The notes under the pieces: generated by a model
What the model saw: the letters and a program-made list of their open reading frames with translations, nothing else
The model's database searches: none
What the model was told of the DNA's origin: nothing
Part shown: positions 23,850 to 31,153 of the stretch, one piece after another
Layout: every line of letters starts with the position of its first letter
Position numbering within the stretch: position 1 is the stretch's first letter
Origin: DASSUW01 sp963774155
GTDB lineage: Bacteria > Actinomycetota > Thermoleophilia > Solirubrobacterales > Solirubrobacteraceae
Direction of reading: 5' to 3'
Assembly (NCBI GenBank): GCA_963774155.1
Contig: CAVZDW010000008.1
Coordinates: forward strand, 744,001 to 808,000
Length of the DNA stretch: 64,000 bases
Program-made: the position numbers and the translations under genes

Positions 23850-24938
23850 ATGAAGATCTGGATGCTGGCTGCGCTCGTCGCGGCCGCACTGCTCGCAGGC
23901 TGCGGCGACGACGACTCCGAGCCCGAAGCCGGCGCGACGGCGACGCCGTCCGCGGCCGCCGAGGCCGACCTGGGCGCCATCAAGGACTACCTGCTCACCC
24001 ACACCGCCAGCCTCGAGGAGCTCACGGCGAAGCTGGCCACCGACGCCGAGGCCTACCACGCGGCCGCCGAGGAGGCGGGCTTCGACTACACGAAGCTGCT
24101 CGCCGGCCAGCGCGAGGAGGTCGCGGGGATGGTCGAGTCGATGCAGGCCACGTTCCGCGAGGCCAACCCGGCCTACGAGGAGATGGAGGGCGTCGTCGCG
24201 GGCGTCCCGTCGCTCGCCGACTTCGACGTGATCATCGACGCCGGCGCCGACAAGTCCGATCCCGAGAACGCGGTGCCGTTCTCGATCAAGACGCCCGCCG
24301 GCAAGACGTTCGAGCAGCCCGGCAACTTCTTCTTCCTGCTCGAGACCTCCCTGTGGGGGACCGAGGCGCAGTTCGCCGCCAAGGACGCCGAGCCCGACCT
24401 CGACGGCGACGGCAAGGTGACCTTCGGCGAGGCGCTGCCCGACGCCGACTTCCTCGTCGCCGCCGCGCGGGACTTCGCGGCCAACGCGAAGGACCTCTCC
24501 GCGGCCGCGGAGGAGTGGGAGCCGACCAAGGAGGACGCCCTCACGGCGCTCGTCGTGATGACGCCCACCATGTCGGAGTACTTCGAGGCGTGGAAGAACT
24601 CGCGCTTCGTGGCGGGCGACAAGGCCGAGGAGAGCTCGTTCGTGGCCGCGTCGCGCCTGCAGGACATCGCCGACATCCTCGGCGGCCTGGTCCTCATCTA
24701 CGACAACGTGGAGCCGGTCATCAGCGACGCGGACGCCCAGCAGGCGCAGCAGACCGGCACGGAGCTCGGCGAGCTCGAGGCCTTCGCCGCGCGCCTGCGC
24801 GACGAGGAGGCGGCCGGCAAGCGGTTCACCGCCCAGGAGGCCGACACGCTCGGCTCGGAGGCCCAGGACCGCGCGGAGGCGATCGCCGGCCAGGTGAGCC
24901 AGGCCGCGGGTCAGCTCGGCATCACGCTGGAGACCTAG
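23850..24938 (+). CDS. EfeO/imelysin-like lipoprotein with an EF-hand-like insert
   Basis: 362 aa from ATG 23850, preceded by GAGGA; an ATG at 23838 has no ribosome-binding site. The lipobox is ALLAGC near residue 18. The domain is helical and rich in E and A, with LLTHTASLEELTAKLATDAE near the start, as in EfeO/imelysin (M75-like) proteins. A DLDGDGKVTFGEAL segment near residue 185 is a canonical EF-hand calcium loop. EfeO-type proteins hand iron to an FTR1 permease, which is encoded next. The gene carries DtxR-type boxes on its promoter. Iron as cargo is inferred from this context. Confidence 0.75.
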   Translation: MKIWMLAALVAAALLAGCGDDDSEPEAGATATPSAAAEADLGAIKDYLLTHTASLEELTAKLATDAEAYHAAAEEAGFDYTKLLAGQREEVAGMVESMQATFREANPAYEEMEGVVAGVPSLADFDVIIDAGADKSDPENAVPFSIKTPAGKTFEQPGNFFFLLETSLWGTEAQFAAKDAEPDLDGDGKVTFGEALPDADFLVAAARDFAANAKDLSAAAEEWEPTKEDALTALVVMTPTMSEYFEAWKNSRFVAGDKAEESSFVAASRLQDIADILGGLVLIYDNVEPVISDADAQQAQQTGTELGELEAFAARLRDEEAAGKRFTAQEADTLGSEAQDRAEAIAGQVSQAAGQLGITLET

Positions 24939-24941
24939 CCC

Positions 24942-27383
24942 GTGCGCCGCGCGCTCGCGCTGGCCGTCGCCCTCGCGGCGCTGCTTCCGGCGACGGCGTC
25001 GGCGGCCCCGCCGTGGCGTGACGCCGACGGCGTGCGCGACGCGCTCTTCGACGCCCAGACCGAGCTGATCCTGGGCTCCGAGGCGACCGCCACGCGGGAG
25101 GTCGCCCGCGCGCGGGAGGCGTACGCCGGCCGCCTGCGCGCCGGCGTGCGTGCGGCCGACCCGGGGGCCGACAAGGCGGTGCGCGACGCGCTGGCCGCGG
25201 CCGAGCGGGCCACGCGGCGCGCTGACGCGGTGCGGCTCGCCGCCGCGCGCGGGGCCGCGCGGGCCGCGCTCTTCCGCGGCTCGTACGCGGCCACGCTGGC
25301 CGCCGTCGATCGCGGCGACGCCCCGGCGGCCGCCGAGTGGCTGCTCCTGCGCGAGTTCCGGACGGCGACGCGCTTCACGCGCCCGGGGGCGAACGCGACG
25401 ATCGCCGTGACACGTCTCGGCCGCGGGCAGATGGCCCCGCCCGCCGCGCGCCAGGCGGTGGCCAAGGACCTGCTCGACGCCTACCAGGCACGCCTGCGCG
25501 AGCTGCTCGACGACGCCGGCCGCGGCGTCGAGCGCGACCTCCCCGAGCGCCGGGCCGAGTCGGCCTCCCAGGCGGCGGGCTACTTCGAGATCCTCGCCGG
25601 CCGCTACGCCGAGGACCGCGGCGCGGCGGAGGCCGAGGTCGCGCGGACGGCGTTCGCCGCCTTGAGCGCCGCCGCCACGTCCGAGGACGCGGCCGCCTTC
25701 GCCGCCGCGCGCGACCGCGCCGCGGCGACGCTCGAGGGCTTCACCGCCGCGCCGTTCACCGCCGACGAGGCCGCCCGGCGCGCGCAGCAGCTCCTGCGCT
25801 TCCTCGCGCTCGTGCCGGTCGAGTACGACCGCGGCGTGAGCGGCACGCAGGTCACGCTCGACTTCGAGATCCAGGAGGCCGTCGCCTTCCGCACCGGCGC
25901 GGCCGCCGCGTTCGCCGACCTGCGCGATCAGCTCGCCAAGCGCGACCCGGCGCGGACCGAGGTCGCGGCGGCGGGCATCGACCGGCTGGGCGAGCTGGTC
26001 GGCGTCGCCACCGAGCGCCACGACGACGTGCCCGAGGCCGAAGCGGTGGAGGCCGAGACCACGCGCGTGGAGGATGCCCTCGCGGCGGCGATGCCGGCGC
26101 CGTGGAAGGAGGGCACCGACGAGTCCGACTATGACCTGATCGCCCTCACGCTCGACCGCATGGAGGCCGCCGCCGGCGCCGGCCAGTACCAGCAGGCCGA
26201 GCAGGCGCGGCTCGAGGCCTACGCCTTCTTCGAGTTCGGGCCCGAGCGGCGGCTCAAGGCCTTCGATCCAGGGCTGGCCCTCGAGGTGGAGGGCGCGATC
26301 TGGTTCGGCAGCGGCGACCAGCCGGGGCTGGCGAAGCTGATCGCCAACCGGGCTCCGCGGCGCGAGCTGCGCGAGGCGCGCCTCGGGCTCGACACGCTGC
26401 TCGAGGACAGCGCCGCCACGCTCGGCGACAGCGCGAGCAGCGCCACCGTGGTCACCAACTCGGCCATCCTCGTCTTCCGCGAAGGGCTGGAGGCGGTGCT
26501 CATCCTCGCGGCCATCACCGCCTCGTTCGTCGGCGCGCGGCGGCGTCTGCGGCGCCCGGTGATGCTCGGCGCGCTGCTCGGCCTGCTCGCCTCGATCGTC
26601 ACGTGGGTCATCGCCAGCACGCTGATCGAGTCGCTGGCCACGTCCGGCGAGCGATTGGAGGCGATCACCGGCCTGGTGGCCATCGCGGTGCTCCTGCTCG
26701 TCACCAACTGGTTCTTCCACCGCGTGTACTGGAGCGAGTGGATCGGGCGCTTCCACCGGCGGCGCAAGGCGCTGGAGCGGATCGACCGCACCGGCTTCTT
26801 CTCCGCCCAGGCCGTCGGCTTCGTCCTGCTGGGTCTCACCAGCGTGTACCGCGAGGGGTTCGAGACGGTGCTCTTCCTGCAGTCGCTGCAGGTGAGCGCG
26901 GGCACCGCGACGGTGGTCGAGGGCGCGGCGCTGGGCCTGGCGCTGACGCTGGCCGTCGGCGCGGTGACCTTCCTGCTCCAGCGCAAGCTGCCCTACAAGC
27001 GGATGCTGGTGGTCACCGGCGTGATGATCGGCTTCGTGCTCGTGGTCATGGTCGGCCAGACCGCGCGCACGATGCAGGGCGTGGGGTGGCTCCCGATCAC
27101 GCCGATCGGCGCGGAGCCGCCCTACTGGCTCGGCGTCTGGTTCGGCGTCTACCCGACGTGGGAGACGCTCGGCGCGCAGGTGATCGCCGCGGTCTTCGTG
27201 ATCGGCTCCTACTACGTGGCGCAGGAGATGAAGGTCAAGCGGCCGGGCCGGAAGGCGCTCAAGCGCGCAGGATCCGCGCGACCGACACCAGAGCCAGCGC
27301 CGTCATCACCACTGCACTCGCAACGCACCACTGACACACCGCCTCGATCTTCACCAGCTCCACATAGGTCAACCACGCGCTGA
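24942..27383 (+). CDS. FTR1-family iron permease with long extracytoplasmic N-terminal region
   Basis: 813 aa from GTG 24942, 3 nt after the EfeO-like stop. The signal peptide is RRALALAVALAALLPATASA. A helical extracytoplasmic part covers about 30-495. The membrane part has seven helices and two REGLE-type iron motifs, FREGLEAVLIL and YREGFETVLFLQ. FTR1/EfeU proteins import iron. No EfeB-like peroxidase gene is nearby. The last ~40 residues (from GSARPTPEP) are proline/serine/arginine-rich and antisense to the VKOR gene, overlapping it by 125 bp. They are probably non-essential. Confidence 0.88.
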   Translation: MRRALALAVALAALLPATASAAPPWRDADGVRDALFDAQTELILGSEATATREVARAREAYAGRLRAGVRAADPGADKAVRDALAAAERATRRADAVRLAAARGAARAALFRGSYAATLAAVDRGDAPAAAEWLLLREFRTATRFTRPGANATIAVTRLGRGQMAPPAARQAVAKDLLDAYQARLRELLDDAGRGVERDLPERRAESASQAAGYFEILAGRYAEDRGAAEAEVARTAFAALSAAATSEDAAAFAAARDRAAATLEGFTAAPFTADEAARRAQQLLRFLALVPVEYDRGVSGTQVTLDFEIQEAVAFRTGAAAAFADLRDQLAKRDPARTEVAAAGIDRLGELVGVATERHDDVPEAEAVEAETTRVEDALAAAMPAPWKEGTDESDYDLIALTLDRMEAAAGAGQYQQAEQARLEAYAFFEFGPERRLKAFDPGLALEVEGAIWFGSGDQPGLAKLIANRAPRRELREARLGLDTLLEDSAATLGDSASSATVVTNSAILVFREGLEAVLILAAITASFVGARRRLRRPVMLGALLGLLASIVTWVIASTLIESLATSGERLEAITGLVAIAVLLLVTNWFFHRVYWSEWIGRFHRRRKALERIDRTGFFSAQAVGFVLLGLTSVYREGFETVLFLQSLQVSAGTATVVEGAALGLALTLAVGAVTFLLQRKLPYKRMLVVTGVMIGFVLVVMVGQTARTMQGVGWLPITPIGAEPPYWLGVWFGVYPTWETLGAQVIAAVFVIGSYYVAQEMKVKRPGRKALKRAGSARPTPEPAPSSPLHSQRTTDTPPRSSPAPHRSTTR

Positions 27384-27666
27384 AGCCGACGCCGACGAGC
27401 GTGGTGAAGGCCGCGAGGTTGCGGCCGAGCTCGGCGGGGAGGGCGAGGCTGGCGAGGACGGTCAAGTAAGCGGCGAGGCCGAGGACGGCGACGGGGATGC
27501 CCGCCAGCTCGGCCCACTCGGATGCCTGGACACGCTCGCAGCCCCCGCCGCCGCCGACGCAGAACGGCTCGAGCTTGGCGTAGTGCACGTAGGTGAGGTA
27601 GCCCGCGATGCCGACGCCGATCAGCGCGAGGACGGCGGTGGCGAGCCGGAGGCGCCGCTCGGTCAC
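27259..27666 (-). CDS. Vitamin K epoxide reductase (VKOR) family membrane protein
   Basis: 135 aa from GTG 27666, overlapping the stop of the upstream DsbA-like gene (GTGA). Four TM helices are visible (AVLALIGVGIAGYLTYVHYA, then LAGIPVAVLGLAAYLTVLAS). The loop cysteine pair is FCVGGGGGCERV and the catalytic pair is CQWC. Bacterial VKORs reoxidise DsbA-like proteins using quinone and replace DsbB in actinobacteria. Coupling to the DsbA-like gene supports this role. Confidence 0.9.
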   Translation of the reverse strand: MTERRLRLATAVLALIGVGIAGYLTYVHYAKLEPFCVGGGGGCERVQASEWAELAGIPVAVLGLAAYLTVLASLALPAELGRNLAAFTTLVGVGFSAWLTYVELVKIEAVCQWCVASAVVMTALALVSVARILRA

Positions 27667-28367
27667 TTCGCGCCGAGGGCGGCGTCGATCGCGGCGCTGT
27701 AGTCCGCCGCGGTCGCGCCCGGCGGCTCGATCTTCGTGAGCTGCCCGTCCTTGCGCAGGTAGAGGTCCGGCGTGCTGGTGGAGCCGATCTCGCGCGCGAA
27801 CATCTCGCCGCGCTCGACGGCGGGCTGGGCGAGCGGATCGTCGGCGGCGGCCACGACCGCTTCGACGTCCAGGCCCGGGACCTGCTCGGCCACCATGCGC
27901 ATGAACGCGTCGTCCGCGTAGTCGCTGTTCTCCGGCCCCTGGTTCCGATAGAAGATGTCGGCGAACTGGTACATGAGGTTCTGCTTGGCGGCCGCCGCGG
28001 CGGCGCCGGCGGCGCGCACCGAGTCGCGCCCCAGGAAGCTCCGGAAGTGCAGCTCGTAGTTCACGCGGTTCGTGCGCACGTAGTCCTGCACGATCGTCGG
28101 CAGCACCTGGATCGAGTACTGCGCGCAGAACGGGCACTGCAGGTCGGCGATCTCGACGAGCGTGGCCGGCGCGTCCGCCTTGCCGAGCCGCAGGTTCTTC
28201 TGGGGGATGCCGTCGTAGATCGCGAGCACGTCCTCGGCGGGCGGCGCGCCCGGCTCGTTCGTGGCCGTCGGCGTCTCGTCGCCGCCGTTGCTCGAGAGCA
28301 CGATGGCACCGACGACCACGACGCCGGCGAGCAGCGTGACGAGCACGAGTTGGAGCACACGACTCAC
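27663..28367 (-). CDS. DsbA-like membrane-anchored thiol:disulfide oxidoreductase
   Basis: 234 aa from GTG 28367, or 247 aa from ATG 28406. The N-terminal anchor is VLQLVLVTLLAGVVVVGAIV. The thioredoxin-like domain has CPFC (IADLQCPFCAQYS) with the usual helical insert. The cis-proline segment is STSTPDLYLRKDG. It oxidises cysteines of exported proteins and is recycled by the VKOR encoded next, whose start overlaps its stop. The ~135-nt gap to mntH holds two GGGGTC-palindromes and the mntH promoter. Confidence 0.88.
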   Translation of the reverse strand: MSRVLQLVLVTLLAGVVVVGAIVLSSNGGDETPTATNEPGAPPAEDVLAIYDGIPQKNLRLGKADAPATLVEIADLQCPFCAQYSIQVLPTIVQDYVRTNRVNYELHFRSFLGRDSVRAAGAAAAAAKQNLMYQFADIFYRNQGPENSDYADDAFMRMVAEQVPGLDVEAVVAAADDPLAQPAVERGEMFAREIGSTSTPDLYLRKDGQLTKIEPPGATAADYSAAIDAALGAK

Positions 28368-28416
28368 TCCGCTGAGGGTAGTCAACCCTCGACCTCCAAC
28401 CCTCAAGTCTCCTAAA

Positions 28417-28460
28417 GGGGTCTGACCCCCCTTGGTGGTTGTGAACGGGGTCTGACCCCC
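28417..28460. repeat. Two REP-like palindromes GGGGTCTGACCCC
   Basis: Identical 14-mers ggggtctgaccccc occur at 28417-28430 and 28447-28460, exactly 30 bp apart. Each has perfect GGGGTC/GACCCC arms around one T. The motif resembles short palindromes that flank or are mobilised by REP-associated (Y1-type) transposases. No such gene is in the window. The repeats lie between the divergent DsbA-like and mntH genes and could also act as bidirectional hairpins. Confidence 0.7.
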
Positions 28461-28469
28461 ATCTGTCGG

Positions 28470-28497
28470 TTGAAAACAGGTTTAGGCGTGCCATAAT
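28470..28497 (+). promoter_or_regulatory. mntH promoter with overlapping metal-regulator site
   Basis: TTGAAA (28470-28475), a 16-bp spacer and CATAAT (28492-28497) make the best sigma70-like promoter in the window. The GTG codons at 28500 and 28506 lie 2 and 8 nt beyond, so the mRNA would be leaderless from 28506. The sequence tttaggcgtgccataa (28481-28496) is an imperfect relative of the TTAGG-N4-CCTAA boxes at 23801-23834 and covers the -10, fitting repression by an MntR/DtxR-type protein. Confidence 0.6.
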
Positions 28498-28505
28498 TCG
28501 TGTTC

Positions 28506-29765
28506 GTGGCCGCCCAAGATGCCACCGCGACGTTGCCCCGGGTCCGCTCGCGCAAGCGTGGGGGAGTCCGGCGGGCGCTGCCGTTCTTCGGGCCGGCGTT
28601 CGTGGCCGCGATCGCGTATGTGGATCCCGGGAACTTCGCCACGAACATCGCGGGCGGCGCCAAGTACGGCTATCTGCTGCTGTGGGTGATCCTCGCCGCG
28701 AACCTGATGGCGATGGTGATCCAGTACCTCTCGGCCAAGGTCGGGATCGCCACGGGGAAGAGCCTGCCGGAGCTGTGCCGCGAGCACCTGCCGAAGCGCG
28801 TCTCGTTCGGGCTCTGGGTGCAGGCCGAGATCATCGCCATGGCCACCGACCTGGCCGAGTTCGTGGGCGCGGCGATCGCCCTGAACCTCCTGTTCGGCCT
28901 CCCGCTGCTGCCCGCGGGCCTCGTCACCGCGGTCGTGGCCTTCGCCCTGCTCGCGCTGCAGACCCGCGGCTACCGCCGCTTCGAGATCGTCATCGCGGGG
29001 ATGCTCGGCGTGATCCTGCTCGGCTTCCTGGTCGACACGCTGCTCGTGCCGCACGACGCCGCGGGGATCGCCGCCGGCTTCATCCCCGGCTTCGCGGGCA
29101 CCGACTCGCTGCTCCTGGCCACCGGCATCCTCGGCGCCACGGTGATGCCGCACGTCATCTACCTGCACTCGGCGCTCACGCAGCGCCGGATCAAGACCGA
29201 GACCGACGCCGAGCGCCGCCGCGTCCTCAAGTTCCAGCGCTTCGATGTGCTGATCGCCATGGGCGTCGCCGGCGTGATCAACATGTCGATGCTGATCATC
29301 GCCGGGTCGCTCTTCCACAACTCCGGCGCCGCCGACGTCGACTCGATCGAGGGCGCCCACGCGGCCTTCGGCAGCCTCGTCGGCCCGGGCGCGGCGCTGG
29401 CCTTCGCGCTCGCCCTGCTGGCCTCCGGCCTCGCGGCCTCGAGCGTCGGCACGTACGCCGGCCAGGTGGTCATGCAGGGCTTCATCAACCGCACCATCCC
29501 GCTCGTCCTGCGGCGCCTCGTGACCATGACGCCCGCCCTCGTCGTGCTGGCCATCGGGGTCGATCCGTCGCGCGCCCTCGTGCTCTCCCAGGTGGTGCTC
29601 TCGTTCGGCATCCCGTTCGCCCTCGTGCCGCTCGTGATGCTCACCCGGCGGCGCGCGATCATGGGCGCGCTGGTCAACCGGCCGGTCACCACGGTCGTGG
29701 CGTCGACCATCGCGGCCCTCATCGTCGCCCTGAACGGATTTCTGCTCTTTCAGACGTTCGCCTAG
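28506..29765 (+). CDS. mntH: Nramp-family manganese/divalent metal transporter
   Basis: 419 aa from GTG 28506 (GTG 28500 would add two residues). The first TM metal motif is DPGNFATN (canonical DPGN) and the TM6 motif is MPHVIYLHSAL. About eleven hydrophobic helices run to the C-terminus. Nramp proteins import Mn2+ or Fe2+ with protons. The promoter carries a DtxR/MntR-like site, supporting manganese control. The length is normal and all key motifs are intact. Confidence 0.92.
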   Translation: MAAQDATATLPRVRSRKRGGVRRALPFFGPAFVAAIAYVDPGNFATNIAGGAKYGYLLLWVILAANLMAMVIQYLSAKVGIATGKSLPELCREHLPKRVSFGLWVQAEIIAMATDLAEFVGAAIALNLLFGLPLLPAGLVTAVVAFALLALQTRGYRRFEIVIAGMLGVILLGFLVDTLLVPHDAAGIAAGFIPGFAGTDSLLLATGILGATVMPHVIYLHSALTQRRIKTETDAERRRVLKFQRFDVLIAMGVAGVINMSMLIIAGSLFHNSGAADVDSIEGAHAAFGSLVGPGAALAFALALLASGLAASSVGTYAGQVVMQGFINRTIPLVLRRLVTMTPALVVLAIGVDPSRALVLSQVVLSFGIPFALVPLVMLTRRRAIMGALVNRPVTTVVASTIAALIVALNGFLLFQTFA

Positions 29766-29808
29766 GACTGCTTGACTTCGCGCGCCCGCGCGACGACCAT
29801 CGCCCGCG

Positions 29809-30396
29809 ATGGCGGCACACACGATGGGTTTCTCTCCGGCACCGCGCCGGCGCCGCTGGCCGCTCCGGCTCCTCGGCCTCTTCGCGACGCTCGCCTTCCT
29901 CGGGAGCGGCGCGCTGATCGCCAGCCTGGTGCTCGAGCAGCTCGAGGACGACGCCCCGGCGGTGGTGGCCTCCGACGGCGGCGCCGCGGCCAGGGGTCCC
30001 GACGCCGCCAAGGCCGGCATGACGGCGAAGGAGAAGGCCGCCCGCCGCGCCGCGGTGAGCACGCTGTCCGAGCAGGGCTTCGAGCCGGTCCGGCTGGCCG
30101 ACTGGCAGGCCGCCAGCGTGCTGCGCGTGCTCGTCGGCCGCGACGAGGCGGGGGAGGAGCGCGCGTTCTTCTTCGTCGGGCGCCGCTTCGTGGGCAACGA
30201 CGACGTCGCCGCGAGCGCGTCGGTCAAGGTGGCCGCCGCCAAGGAACGGACCGTGACGCTCTCCTACCGGCTCTTCGGGGTCGAGGACGAGGAGTGCTGT
30301 CCGAAGGGCGAGACCGTGAAGGTCTCGTTCCGCTGGCGCGACGGCACCCTCGCGCCCGCCGACGAGCTGCCGGCCGCCGAAGCGCGCCTGCGCTGA
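29809..30396 (+). CDS. LppP/LprE-like membrane-anchored protein
   Basis: 195 aa. There is an N-terminal TM anchor (LRLLGLFATLAFLGSGALIA) with a basic start and no lipobox cysteine, then a low-complexity linker. The C-terminal domain carries the LppP/LprE-type pattern: ERAFFFVGRRFVGNDD, VTLSYRLFGVEDEECCP, and VSFRWRDGTLAPAD, with the vicinal CCP. Function is unknown; mycobacterial relatives are surface lipoproteins. It follows mntH after 43 nt and may be cotranscribed. Confidence 0.75.
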   Translation: MAAHTMGFSPAPRRRRWPLRLLGLFATLAFLGSGALIASLVLEQLEDDAPAVVASDGGAAARGPDAAKAGMTAKEKAARRAAVSTLSEQGFEPVRLADWQAASVLRVLVGRDEAGEERAFFFVGRRFVGNDDVAASASVKVAAAKERTVTLSYRLFGVEDEECCPKGETVKVSFRWRDGTLAPADELPAAEARLR

Positions 30397-30414
30397 CCTC
30401 GTAGCCTGCACGGC

Positions 30415-31122
30415 ATGTGCGGGCGCTACACGCTGACCACTCCGAGCACCAAGCTGCTGGGCGAGCGCTTCGCGCTGAACGAGCCCGCGCAGCTCGAGCC
30501 GCCCACGCTCGAGCGCTTCAACGTCTGCCCGACCGAGCCGATCGCCGTCGTGACCGGGGCGGAGGAGCGCACGGCGATGACGGTGCGCTGGGGGCTGATC
30601 CCGCCGTGGGCGCACGAGCTCGGCAAGGGCTTCCAGCCGATCAACGCGCGCTCGGAGACGGCCGCCGACAAGCCGCCCTTCGCGGAGCTGATGGCGCGGC
30701 CCGAGCGCCACTGCCTCGTGCTCGCCGACGGCTGGTACGAGTGGCTGAAGGCCGAGAAGAAAGGCGGCGACCGGATCCCCTTCCGCTACACGGTGGACGG
30801 GGGAGAGCCGTTCGCGTTCGCGGGCCTGTGGGCGCGCCGCCGCATCAAGGGCGAGCTCGTGCTCTCGGCGACCATCCTCACCTGCGCCGCCAACGCCGTC
30901 TGCGCGCCCGTGCACGACCGCATGCCCGTCGTGCTCGCCGGTCCCGACGAGGAGGCGGCCTGGCTTTCCGGGGAGCCCGACGGCATCCTCGCGCCGCTCG
31001 ATCCCGGGCGCACGGCCGTCGCCCCGGCCAATCCGGCGGTCAACAAGGCGGGGGTCGAAGGCCCCGAGCTGCTCGTCGCGCCGCCGCCCGAAGCGCCGGC
31101 CCAGCTGAGTCTGGACACCTGA
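30415..31122 (+). CDS. SRAP-domain protein (YedK/HMCES-type abasic-site sensor)
   Basis: 235 aa. The catalytic Cys2 (MCGRYTL), the GLIPPWA loop, INARSET, the GWYEW glutamate and VHDRMPVVL with its histidine are all present. SRAP proteins form a thiazolidine crosslink with abasic sites in single-stranded DNA and so protect against breaks. They also autoprocess the initiator methionine. TAGCCT at 30402-30407 lies 7 nt before the ATG, suggesting a leaderless transcript. Confidence 0.93.
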   Translation: MCGRYTLTTPSTKLLGERFALNEPAQLEPPTLERFNVCPTEPIAVVTGAEERTAMTVRWGLIPPWAHELGKGFQPINARSETAADKPPFAELMARPERHCLVLADGWYEWLKAEKKGGDRIPFRYTVDGGEPFAFAGLWARRRIKGELVLSATILTCAANAVCAPVHDRMPVVLAGPDEEAAWLSGEPDGILAPLDPGRTAVAPANPAVNKAGVEGPELLVAPPPEAPAQLSLDT

Positions 31123-31153
31123 TCGCCCGCCTTCTGGCAGGGTTTCCGCCTCT

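Noticed and set aside
24942..26756. Long minus-strand open frame (to 23811) opposite the EfeO-like and FTR1 genes
   Set aside because: No domains, low-complexity Arg/Gly/Leu content, and both genes on the opposite strand have clear families and signal peptides.
28401..28420. Fourth MprA-box-like site (ctcaagt-ctcc-taaagg)
   Set aside because: The second half-site lacks CTCA and is out of the 11-bp phase.
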